NCBI GenBank assembly: GCA_023362775.1
Contig: JALMGJ010000060.1
Coordinates: 630,501 to 694,500 of the forward strand
Direction: 5' to 3'
Length of the DNA: 64,000 bases
From: Charina bottae
Lineage: Eukaryota > Chordata > Lepidosauria > Squamata > Charinaidae
Shown in pieces: positions 45,091 through 54,592 of the stretch. Each line of letters starts with the position of its first letter. Positions within the stretch are counted from its first letter, which is position 1. Position numbers and translations under genes: made by a program. The notes under the pieces are model-generated. The model was given only the letters and a program-made list of their open reading frames with translations. It was not told the origin of the DNA and ran no database searches.

Positions 45091-45486
45091 ATGGGGTGCA
45101 ATGACTGGGACATTGACAGCAATTGCCCAACGATGCATCTCAAGGTAAAATTGCAGACCTTGGATGGGAGGGAGGAACTTTGGGAGGTGGCAATGCTGGA
45201 CTCAGGGTGTTCAAGGTGTTTGATGCACCCAACAGTGGCAGAGAAATTCAGATTAAACCTGATCAAGTTGAAGACACCCATCACCTTTTGCCAATTGGAT
45301 GGGTCTGAAATGAGAGGGGGGCCAGTAGAACATTCTACCAAGGATGTACTTATGCATGTGGGGACTCATGTAGAGATCTTACGATTTATTGTGGCACCCA
45401 TCGCCACAAGACCAATCGTGTTAGGTCTGAAATGGTTGGGAGCACGGAATCCCCGGGTGGACTGGGCTTCGGGTGAAATTAATTTC
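45091..45486 (+). pseudogene. Chromovirus protease region
   Basis: Retropepsin-like region with the catalytic Asp in MLDSGCSRCLMHP (about 45194-45232) and the later VLGLKWLGARNPRVDW (about 45418-45465), which is the usual link from protease to RT in Gypsy pol. The frame is cut at 45486 by the nested L1-derived insert and resumes after 47769. Confidence 0.88.
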
Positions 45487-47769
45487 TTTTTTTTTTTTAT
45501 TAAATTTTATTAAGTTTTACAATACATAATAAAATTTAAAGTAGAAAAAAGAAATAGAAACAGAAATACAAAATAAGAAAAAGATAAAGAAAAAGTGAAG
45601 TCAAGAAATAATAAGCAAAGAAAATATAGAAAATAGATGTCCTCCAATCTATCTTTGAACTTAAAGTACAACAATTGATTTTAAATGTTAGTCCTTCATA
45701 CAGTATACAGGAACTTTTCTTTGTCATATGCCTTTTGATTTCTTTAATCCAATCTTCTAACCTTCATCTTACTGTCTCCCAATAATCCATCTTTGGCTTC
45801 CACTCCTTGAAGTAGTAGTTAAATGTTGAATGTTCATTACTACATATTTATATCTTCAATAAAGACCAATTAGTATAACAAATAAAAGCCTTATTTACTT
45901 CTAATAAACTACAATATATTCTATTCATATTATGACTCATAACCTAACATGTTATGTAACTTAATACATAATTTAGCAATTCTTATAGTGTTCATACATA
46001 TATATTTCTATAATTTAATTCTAATATATATATATATCTCCATAAAAAAGGAATTCTTGAATCTCAATTATCCATCTGTAATTTCCATTCCTTGTAGTAG
46101 TGTCCATTTAAACTAAGTGCATAATCTATCATATCACTTAACCTAATAGCTAATATATCAATTCTTATAATATTCATACAATACATATTGATATATACCA
46201 TCCTGTAGTAACCATCATTCTAATTCCATCATATCATTATCTTCTCATAAATATATCTCTAAGGAAAACAATATTCTATAATATCAACTTGTGTTTGTAT
46301 TTAGCATCTTACATTTAGAATATCACTTTTTATATATCCATACAATTTCTCATAACAATTCAAGTCCATATTTTCATTAGCCTTTATATCCATACAGTTT
46401 CTCATATCTTCTGTTTAGGTTATGCCAAAATCACAATACACTGTGGCAGATTCGCAATATACAGCCTGCTCTTTTCTATATCTCATATAGAATATCAGAG
46501 CAACCTTCTCTCCCTTTCCACATATTTCACAACATCCATCCAACTGTGCACCCATATTTTCACTCTGTCTCCACTGCCACAACATATCTATACCAAGATT
46601 GTAGTGTAAAGCCTTCAGAATGTTCTTCTGAACTAATATACTCAAAATTTCCTCCTTCTGTTTCTCCTCCACTTGAAAAACATTTTTCCTTTCTGTCTCC
46701 TGTCTCACTTCTGTTTCTGTTCTCTGTTCTTTCTCTCTGTTTTGCAGAGTTACGAACAGTAATTCCAACGACCTTTGAATATTTGAAAAAGCCTCAGTAA
46801 TCTCTCTTCTAAGCTCCTCAGGTACAAGTTGGAAAGCCATCTTTCCTGTGTCCTTCAAATTAAAACAACAACCCTTCTAGTCAAAACAATAATCATGTAA
46901 TCTGTCCATGGAATACTACCAGCAGAATCTATTAAGCAGAACTTCGTTGTTGATTTTTTTTTTTAAAGTCAAAAGAAAAAAGAAAGTTCCAATAATCCAA
47001 AATACAGGAGAGAATAATATTTTAAACAGTTTATAGAAGGAGAAATAAAAAATATATTCCAAATGAAGCAAAATCCAACCAGGGAGGATGTAGAAAAAGA
47101 AGACAAGGAAAAAAACACGTTACCCTGTGTTTTTATTCTTCAAACTGCGAGCTTTCGTTCTTCAAGCTGCAAGCTGCTTAATCCAAACAAAGAGTTTCTC
47201 AAAAAATGAATAGTCATTTAGTTTATCAAGCGAAGAATTACAAACAAAGTCTCTTAAATCCCTCTAATACAAAAGAGAAGTAAAAAAAAAATGCAGACGT
47301 TTCATTATGTTGCAAATATAGAGTCCATCAAACTTCCACCAGAATCAGTTATAGCAAAGAAAGCACAAAGTTAGCCAACATTTTCAACAAAGTCCAAAAG
47401 ATAGATCTTAGATTTCAAAAATATTTTAATCTAAAAAAAAACATTCCTAAAGTGATCTAAAAGCGGCTGGGCGCTCTTGTGTCTCTTCAAAGAGACTTGT
47501 TTCCCCTGCGAGAGCCTGATATATCTCGGCCATTGCCTTGCACTTACCCTGTTCCTTCCGCGGTGGAAAACTACAGAAAAAACAAGGGTAAGACTCTTAC
47601 CAAGACTCCAGGCTTGGCTGCCAGCTCGACCAGTCAGATTTCTCAGAGAAGCTGAGAACTGACTGAATTTCCCTTGCTTGCAGTGGATTGCTGAAGTTGT
47701 GGTCCACTGAAGTTTTTTTTCCCCTGGAGAGGGGGAGACCAGAAGATTACTCGTGGGGCCATTGGGATT
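45487..47769 (-). mobile_element. L1-derived element without RT, copy C, nested in chromovirus pol
   Basis: 2,283-bp insert with a perfect 16-bp target duplication GGGTGAAATTAATTTC (45471-45486 and 47770-47785). Poly-T at the plus-strand left end is the poly-A tail of a minus-strand element. It has a GC-richer 5' leader (about 47460-47769), one coiled-coil frame (46415-46858), then a long AT-rich noncoding 3' part. No endonuclease or RT. It is the best-delimited member of the family and, with its long leader, probably close to full length. Confidence 0.85.
46415..46858 (-). CDS. Coiled-coil protein of L1-derived element C
   Basis: 147-codon frame starting near 46858; an internal Met 7 (MAFQLVPEELRREITEAF) is a likelier start. 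Residues about 10-85 are heptad-like and rich in Glu/Gln/Arg/Leu (NIQRSLELLFVTLQNREKEQ, EEKQKEEILSILVQK), as in the coiled coil of L1 ORF1. The RRM and C-terminal RNA-binding parts of ORF1 are not visible; the tail has a CCEICGKGEKV phrase instead. About half the usual ORF1 length. Could be a genuine short protein of a non-autonomous family or a decayed ORF1. Confidence 0.4.
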   Translation of the reverse strand: MKDTGKMAFQLVPEELRREITEAFSNIQRSLELLFVTLQNREKEQRTETEVRQETERKNVFQVEEKQKEEILSILVQKNILKALHYNLGIDMLWQWRQSENMGAQLDGCCEICGKGEKVALIFYMRYRKEQAVYCESATVYCDFGIT

Positions 47770-48286
47770 GGGTGAAATTAATTTCATTGATGGCAGGTAC
47801 CTGGGGGAGGACGACGAGGGAATCATGGACGACTTTGACCTAGGGGTGGCAGGGATAGAGCATGGGGAAGAGGAGAAAGAACATGGGATTAGCAATATAC
47901 CAGAGAATTATACACCGGTGGTAGACATGTTCAGCGAACACGAACGTGAACAGTTGCCTCCCCATAGAAAGTCGGACGCTGCTTTTGAGCTTATCCCAGG
48001 GGCGCCTTTTCCCAAACCAAAAATGTACGCCATGACTCAGAAGGAATTACAGGAGCTGCATAAGTTTATTGATACACAGCCAGAAAGACTAGGGGGGAAC
48101 ATGGCGATTACACAAAGCCGCACAAAAGAACTTAGAGAGGGAAACCCTTTAGAGGCAGAACTACGGGCAGAAACACGGAAGGACGCATGGTGGGAGGAGA
48201 ACAAGCACACACTACAAGAAAGCAATGGGCTATGGTGGAAAGAGGAGAAGGTATACGTCCCAGAAAGCATACGCAAGCTTTTTTAA
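47770..48286 (+). pseudogene. Chromovirus RT N-terminus fused to RNase H/integrase boundary
   Basis: Continues the pol frame after the nested insert. IPENYTPVVDMFSEHE and LPPHRKSDAAFELIPG are the start of Gypsy RT. The frame then jumps near 48073-48085 from the KFID helix to QPERLGGNMAI, skipping the RT palm with its YxDD box and the RNase H core. It ends with GLWWKEEKVYVPES, the usual opening of the integrase zinc-binding region, and stops at 48286. Confidence 0.88.
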
Positions 48287-48930
48287 AATTAATTGGATCA
48301 GAACAGGGGTTAAGTAGTGCATTCCATCCTTCTACGGATGGTTCGACCGAACGCCTTAATTCGGTACTGGAGCAGTACCTCCAGTGCTATATCAGTTATC
48401 AGCAGAACGATTGGGAAGAACTTCTACCATTCGCTGAAGTGGCTTACAATAACGCCATCCATCAAAGCACAGGATTTTCGCCATTTAAAATTGCTACGGG
48501 TCAAGACTTCGTAACTATCCCAGAATTAGTCTTGACCCAGAACACAGAGGTAGCGGCCCCGCTTCGAGTGGACGAATGGATCACAAAAATAACAAGCAAT
48601 TGGCCAATTATGATCCAGACGCTACAAGAGGCAAAAGCCAGTTATAAAAAATATGCAGACCGAAAAAGGACAGCTGAATGGGAATTGAAAATAGGCGATA
48701 AGGTGTACCTGTCCACGAAAAACTTGAGACCCACACAACCTTCCAGGAAGTTGGCTCCAAAATTTATAAGCTCATTCCCCATCATTGGCGTGATAAATCC
48801 AGTGACAGCTAACCTACAGTTACCGAAAGTGCTTCAAAATGTGCACCCGGTCTTCCACATTATCTTACTTAAGCAGTATCACCCTCCTCTTTATGGCATC
48901 CTGAACCATCAGAACCAGCACCATTATTAG
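48280..48930 (+). pseudogene. Chromovirus integrase C-terminal part
   Basis: Open frame starting abruptly in the integrase core. SAFHPSTDGSTERLN contains the third catalytic acid (Glu) of the DDE triad; the two Asp residues and the HHCC finger lie in a deleted segment near 48280. Then come FAEVAYNNAIHQSTGFSPF and a GPY/F-like region (LKIGDKVYLSTKNL, KLAPKFISSFPI). It would have inserted cDNA into the genome; without DD it cannot be active. Confidence 0.9.
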
Positions 48931-49118
48931 TTAATGGTGAACCTCACTTTGAAGTTGAAAAAATTTTAGACTCACGGAAACATAAAGGACAGCTGCAGTA
49001 TTTAGTTAAGTGGCAACATTTGCCGATCGGACACAAAGAATGGGTAAAGGCGAAACACACACAAGCTCCTGAGCTAATAAAAGCTTTTCACAGGGAATTC
49101 CCGGAGAAACCACGCTGA
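48897..49118 (+). pseudogene. Chromodomain of chromovirus integrase
   Basis: Shifted frame after the integrase part, ending at TGA 49116-49118. FEVEKILDSRKHKGQLQYLV and KWQHLPIGHKEWVKA match the chromodomain pattern (E-x-I-L-x-x-R, YLVKW, W-x-P-like). Chromodomains at the integrase end define chromoviruses and are thought to steer insertion to particular chromatin. One frameshift separates it from the integrase frame. Confidence 0.88.
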
Positions 49119-49250
49119 GACATTCTTGGATTAATTACATAATTTATTTTGTCATTACAGATATTGGAGGCACAAGACGAACTGTAAATAAAATAGATGG
49201 TGTTAGATTTAGCGTCATGGGTGGGGGTAGGAAATCTTGGGCTGGTAGCA

Positions 49251-49610
49251 TGTCAGAGGCAGCAGCCTCTGTCATCAGGCAGACAGCCTTGTGGAATGTG
49301 GGGGGAAAGAAACTGCCACAAACGAGACAGCAACAAAGGCAGAGACATTAACATCAGCCCGGGAGGCAAAGTACACACTCTCCGGAACGACTGTCGGAGC
49401 ACACAAGGCATGAAATTAACACGTGTCAACCTGAAGGGACAATGGGAAGGGGAATGTTTAAATGTAATGTACATTGCCTGATTGACCATTCAGTCTTTGT
49501 AAGTGTTAGCCTGAGTATACTGGAATAAACCTTTGCTGCTTCACAAGCTACTTGTCTGTCAGTTGTGTAAGAGAAACGGATTCTAGATACATCTCAAGGC
49601 GCACCTCACA
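49251..49610 (+). repeat. Chromovirus 3' LTR
   Basis: 360 bp, 357 identical to the 5' LTR. A purine-rich run GGGTGGGGGTAGGAAA at about 49219-49234 lies 17 bp or so upstream and may be the polypurine tract, although it is not directly adjacent. Confidence 0.95.
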
Positions 49611-49615
49611 CATAC

Positions 49616-50167
49616 AGACAGACATACCAAGTTGAATGCCTATGATCAATCAATGAGGGCCCAAAGCATGACAGAATGCAAATGTTTTAACCACATTGTA
49701 AGAAAGGAGGGTGCTGCACGGGCTTCCCGGGGAAGTATGTTCCACAGTATGGGGGTGACTGGAGAAAAGGCCTGGTGCCTAGTCCATGTCTCATCTATTT
49801 CCCTTTGATGAAGACTTTCTGTAGGCCTTATCAGATATTCAGGCTGGAGCAGCAGAATCAATTCTAGCAGAAATGTTTCTTGGTTTTCCAGTTTTTGCCT
49901 TGGCTTCAACAGTTCCACGTAGCTTCAATGTCTTAATGTTTTCCCCAGTATTCCCCTGCTTTGTAACAGTGAATTATCTCCATTTTCAAATGTTCAGACA
50001 GCTGCTGAGAGAAGCCCATGACAGATCAACAATTAGAGCCAGAAGTTACAATAGGTCAGAGTGTCTGTTCACCGATGGAAGTGCCTTCTTCTGGCTAACT
50101 GTAGACTTAACTAGTCAAACACTTTTTGGGGCCTTATTAATGTCTTTACAATTTCAAAAATAGCACT
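49616..50167. other. Probable L2-type 3' scrap, then unassigned
   Basis: 49640-49870 reads, on the minus strand, like an L2-type coding/UTR end (complement of GGGCTTCCCGGGGAAGTATG..TTCCACAGTATGGGGGTGAC). The rest is unassigned. Confidence 0.35.
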
Positions 50168-50390
50168 GAATCAACTGGAAGGGTGTTCAAATTTATGCAG
50201 CTGGCATATTCACAGCATTCTTCTTTTGAATCTGTAAATAATTGCATATAAGTAACATGTATCAAACTTGCAGAAAATTTCATGCTTAACCTTGTCCCAT
50301 GTAGAAGCTGCTTCAGCTTTTGTTCACTTGGGACTTCATTGAACCATACCATTTCTCTAGGGCTGCCTAAACCTTTGCATGCAGCTGCAT
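50168..50390 (-). repeat. MITE-like repeat, pair member 2
   Basis: Inverted relative of 42470-42700; the complement starts GCAAAGGTTTAGGCAGCCCT and ends near GAACACCCTTCC. Family not certain. Confidence 0.45.
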
Positions 50391-50534
50391 CTGGCTTTGC
50401 TTAATTTATCAAGTTCTGAAGATCTTCTGGTACAGAACTCTAATGAAAACTGCTTTTAACTTCTAGGATGAACACATTTTTTAAATTTGCACATTGTGAT
50501 TGGGGGTTTATGTATAATGCTTTAAAAATGTATA

Positions 50535-50959
50535 CAGGTAGTCCTCGGTTAATGACTGCCCTGTTTAGTGACTATTCAAACTTACAATGGTGCTGAAAAG
50601 TAGGTTTATGACTGGTCCTCAAACTTATGGCTGTCGCAGCATCCCCATGGTCACATGTTTGTGATTTGGGCTCTTGGCAACTGGTGCACATTTATGACGG
50701 TTGCAGTGTCCTGTGGTCATGTGATCCCCATTTCCAACCTACACTGCTGGCTTCCAACAAGCAAAGTCAATGGGGAAGCCAGCAGTAAGTTGCAAGTTGT
50801 GGTCACATGACATTGTGCTTAATGACCATGGATGATTCGCTTAACAACCACAGCAGAACTGATATAACTTGGGCATGGTCACATGTTTCACTTAACGACT
50901 GTGTCACTTAGCAACTGAGTTGCCAGTCCCAATTGCAGTCAGTAAGTGAGGACTACCTG
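50535..50959. mobile_element. Mariner/Tc-type MITE
   Basis: 425-bp element with terminal inverted repeats CAGGTAGTCCTCGGTTAATG and complement of CAGGTAGTCCTCACTTACTG, flanked by TA on both sides (50533-50534 and 50960-50961), as for TA-targeting mariner elements. Interior contains repeats such as GGTCACATG and TTAACAACCACA. No transposase. Related copies at 60936-61153 and a core scrap at about 59727-59805. Confidence 0.85.
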
Positions 50960-51221
50960 TATTAGGCCTTGCTTTCAATATGGCCAACAAGGCCCCTAAG
51001 CAGATAATCAAAGTTGGTTTATTGTGCACATGCCAATATCCTGGTGCAGTATGTTAGTTTCCCAGGTATATCATAAACTTTTGACCAATTTCTGCACAAG
51101 TTTTCAGATGGAATTGCCTAGGCAAGCTATATAATACTATGAGCATAAAAAGAAAGCCAGCTGATCCCAGGTTCCACTATTTGTGCATTGGGGAAGGAAA
51201 GTTACTCACCTATATTAATAT

Positions 51222-51457
51222 ATTTATGTTTTATCCATTCAATCGTGTTTGATTCTCAGAGACTCCCTGGACAAGTCCCTGCAGTTTTCTTGGCAAGGTT
51301 TTTCAGAAGTGGTTTGCTATTGGCTCCTTCCTAGGGCTGAGAGAGAGGGACTGGCCCAAGGTCACCCAGCCGGCTTTCATACCTAAGGTGGGACTAGAAC
51401 TCATGGTCTCCTGGTTTCTAGCCTGATGCCTTAACCACTACACCAAACTGGCTCTCA
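51222..51457 (-). mobile_element. MIR/CORE-like SINE with BovB-like tail
   Basis: Right end is the complement of GAGCCAGTTTGGTGTAGTGG; GGGTGACCTTGGGCCAGTCC core present. The 3' tail on the minus strand reads GCAGGGACTTGTCCAGGGAG then GAATCAAACACGATTGAATG, like the end of BovB-type elements rather than the ATAAATA tail of sister copies. Confidence 0.75.
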
Positions 51458-51509
51458 TATTAATAGATAGGTCAAGTTAATTAGGCATGACAAAGTGATT
51501 GATGAACAT

Positions 51510-52225
51510 ACATATTAAACTTGAAAGCCCCACCACATTTACATTTTTGGAGAAGCATACTGGGGATATCACTCTGTGGCGGACCTAAAAATAAGTAAAC
51601 AATATTCTAGCATTTGGTCTGGAAAAAGAGGAGGTTGCTTCGTATTCTGGGCCATTGTTTTAATCATTCAAAGTGATGTTTGCCTTGCTTGCAATGTGTG
51701 TGTGTGTGTTTGCTTTGCTATTTTAATTGAACTGACTGCAATTTTGACTCTTTATGTTTTGTTAATATCTTTAAAATAAAGTTGGTGCACCCTGATCCAG
51801 ACAATATGTTCCAAGGCAGACAAAAATAAGCCCCCAGAAATCTATTTTATTTCAATGGAACATGTAAGTATATCCTTAATTTTTGCTAGCAGAAACCAGC
51901 AGTAGTATTCTACACAGCAAGCATGTACTGACTCTACCGAAATCATAGCTCTGTAAACAGCATTATGCATTAATACTAATCCCGCAATTATGAACAATAA
52001 TGAGCAATCTTAATAGCAAAGCAAACACACACATATATTGCAAGCAAGGCAAACATCACTTTGAATGATTAAAACAAGGGCCCAGAATATGTAGCAACCT
52101 CTTCTTTTTCCAGACCAAATGCTAGAATATTGATTATTTGTTTTTAGGTCTGCCACAGAGTGATACCCCTAGTATGCTTCTTCAAAAATGTTAAAGTGGT
52201 GGGGCTTTTTGGTTTAATATATTGT
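51510..52225. repeat. Long inverted repeat, about 215-bp arms
   Basis: Left arm about 51510-51730, right arm about 52001-52225, spacer about 270 bp. Arms share GCCCCACCAC, GAAGCATACT, ATTCTAGCATTTGGTCTGGA, TTTAATCATTCAAAGTGATG and TTGCCTTGCTTGCAAT with roughly 10 percent difference, including TG-repeat length. No protein frame. Could be a non-autonomous DNA element or a local inverted duplication. Confidence 0.85.
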
Positions 52226-53018
52226 ATATGTCCATTAATCACTTGGGGTGTTTATATCTGAGCCCATGTTAGCAATGAGCCTGGAATAAAGTTTGAGGAC
52301 TGGCACTAGCTGACAAAAAACAGGGCAAAATGGAGCAAAGGAATGACATGCTGTCATTTCATATGTTTTCCTCTCTTCAGAAAAGGGGAAGGCCACCTGT
52401 CATTTTCTGATGGAATGGTGTTTCCAGAGAAGCAAAACCACAACTTTCCCCTGGCCTCACAACACAAATTATGCACATCTTTCCTTGTATGGGTGCAAAG
52501 CTCCCGAATCTGGAAGGCTGCTGTTCAGTTTTTATGCAATGCTCTTCACTAGTAGAATACCCAACAAGTGGTGAGAATCTATCTGCAGTAACTTCTCATT
52601 GTTGCTTAGACTTGTTGAACATAACAATCATCACTCCTGGTCTTCAGTATGAGGCATATTGGTCGCTCTGCAAGCAATAGGTCTGAGATGTGTCTGGAAA
52701 TTGGAGTAATGCTGTGGATGACATAAAGGGAGGGGTTTTCCTACATGTGATGTTTTCCCATGAAGTTCTTTGTAGCGAGCCATAGTACAAATGTCAAGAA
52801 ATCACAAGGAGGTGAACATCTAAAACCAGGAGTGGTGGCATCTGGAAAAAGTTGTGAGGATGCCAAATTGATGAGAACCATATGGTGAGGCCATCATGCA
52901 AATGCCATAATTAGATCCTTGTGCCCTGGTATTGGATGTAAGCCCATAAGTTGTTGCACGGCTCTGTCACTTTTCCAGCAGTGAAAGTAGTTAGACACAT
53001 TTGGGTACTATTGGGGAG
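52226..53018. other. No gene recognised
   Basis: Unique-looking sequence; open frames at 52343-52680 have no motif. Confidence 0.4.
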
Positions 53019-53031
53019 AAAATTAAATTTT

Positions 53032-53915
53032 GATTCCAACTCTCATGAGAAATTGATGCTAATAAAAGCTTTGCTTGCATCCCAGACCATTCTCAAATCA
53101 GTACTTTTATTTAAATTATTTTCAAAAAATTATTTTAATTTCTTTTTGCAACCCTCGACAATGTCTTCTTTCTGTAACAATGCTTCATTTAGTCTCCATT
53201 TGAAAGAACTACATTTTCTTTTATAAGCCAGACTCACAGGATTATGATCTGAAAAAAGTCTTCGGTAAAATCTCTACTTTGAAAATTTTAGTAGCCAAGT
53301 TTCTTGAAATTCAAATCATATCTACAGGATTCTTGAAAAGGATCTGTGTCTTTCTAAAAAATGGGTATACTCTCTTGAACTACCATTCTTCTGTCTCTAT
53401 ATATCAACCAACCCTAAATTGTCCACCAAATCAAAGAAAATTTTTGGTAGGTTACCTTGAGTAATTTTACTATTTTTCTCAGAAGTCCTATCCAGTTGGG
53501 GGAAGATCACACTGTTCCAAAAGCCCCCATCAAACACCAACTTTCATAAGAGAAGTCTATTAGTCTCTCCATAAGTTGCTTATAAAAAGTCACTTTATCC
53601 TCATTTGGGGCACAAACTCCCAGCACCATAGTTCTAACCCCATGTAGATTGACTTCTGCCCCAACAAATCTGCCATGTTCAACAGTTAATATAAGTTCTG
53701 GATTTAGTTGAGAGTTAACTCCATTTCTCTTTTTAATATCTGCTGAAATAAATTATTCACCCAAGGATTTATAAGTCAAATGTTTTATATCTTTTTTCTG
53801 ATATGAGTCTCTTGTAGGCAAATAATATCCTACTTCAATTATTTCAGATAATGAAATATTTTTTTCTCTTTTGAAGAGCGTTGATTCCATTTATATTCCA
53901 TGTTAAACATTTGTA
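53032..53915 (-). pseudogene. L1 ORF2 endonuclease domain
   Basis: With the LTR element removed, the minus strand starts MDYKCLTWNINGINALQK (joint at 58853/53915) and continues with IIEV..YYLPTRDSYQKKD (53845-53795; the family has a CLQETH phrase here and one frame gives it), ELILTVEHGRFVGAEV, VLGVCAPNEDKVTFYKQL and, near 53065, MVWDASKAFI. These are the endonuclease and the linker to RT in L1. Frameshifts are present. It stops near 53032 without RT. Confidence 0.75.
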
Positions 53916-54576
53916 TGTTAGAGTTCTTGTGTTGCCCTGGCGAATTATTCCTATACAAAGCAAAAGCCTTCTCATGGTGACGTGAAGTGCAGGTGCAAGA
54001 TAACAACTGTCACGTGTGTATTGTTTTGACTAGATTGCATGGGAACAAGGTCTCCTGATATCCTTCCGTGGGAAGCCTTGCTCAGGCCCCCCTGAGCAAG
54101 GAAGGGGGGAACTCAGTGCTTAGATGCAGCAGCACATGCTATGTGCTTTGAGGCCTAGTGTGTGTAACAGCTAACTTCCAGCCAATCAGAGTGCTAGAAG
54201 AACTGAATATACAACCATGCAAAATGGTGTTTTAAGTCTTCTTGATTTCTAGTGTCTTTTAGCCATGTAGTTCTTCACGTGTTCACTTCCCGTGGACTGG
54301 GCAGAGTGAGCTATGCCTGGCTTTGGGTATAGGCCATGGCAGGAACTCTGGCCCTGGGATCAATACACGGAACTCTGCTTATAACTTTGTTTTGTTTTTC
54401 CTTTAACAATGCTGTATCCTGTATATTCATCTTTTTCATTGTTGCGATAATGTGATTGTATCTGCATTATTGCCTTATGCTAAACAGTAAACACTGTTGG
54501 CCCTAACAAGCTGCATTCTTGTCTGTTTATTCTCAAGCCTCGGTTTTTCCCCTTTAAGCCAGCATATACCCCATCA
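53916..54576 (+). repeat. 5' LTR of non-autonomous element
   Basis: 661 bp. Contains a perfect 11-bp hairpin CCTTGCTCAGG/CCTGAGCAAGG (54076-54086, 54091-54101), GCCAATCAG (CCAAT box) at 54181 and a TATA-like AATATACAA at about 54206. Carries 18 bp (AGGAACTCTGGCCCTGGG, about 54350) absent from the 3' LTR. Confidence 0.95.
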
Positions 54577-54592
54577 GGTTATGGTTGCCCAG
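54577..54592 (+). promoter_or_regulatory. Candidate primer binding site (tRNA-iMet half-type)
   Basis: GGTTATGGTTGCCCAG directly follows the LTR. The complement of the vertebrate initiator tRNA-Met anticodon arm is GGTTATGGGCCCAG, so 14 of 16 positions agree if TT is extra. Drosophila copia and relatives are known to prime with a half-molecule of tRNA-iMet. The match is imperfect. Confidence 0.5.

Larger units (their letters stand above)
43201..49610 (+). mobile_element. Chromodomain Ty3/Gypsy LTR retrotransposon (chromovirus), defective
   Basis: 6.41-kb element with 360-bp LTRs (TGT...ACA) and a perfect 5-bp target duplication CATAC (43196-43200 and 49611-49615). In order: 5' LTR, a primer site complementary to the LTR itself, gag with a CCHC knuckle, protease, the first part of RT, a fragment of the RNase H/integrase boundary, integrase C-terminal part, chromodomain, 3' LTR. 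A 2.28-kb L1-derived element is nested in pol. The RT active site and the integrase core are deleted. The LTRs differ at only 3 of 360 positions, so insertion is recent although the copy cannot encode its own enzymes. Confidence 0.95.

Noticed and set aside
45487..45513. C-terminal Phe-rich end of the protease frame
   Set aside because: Reads into the poly-T edge of the nested insert, not part of the protein.
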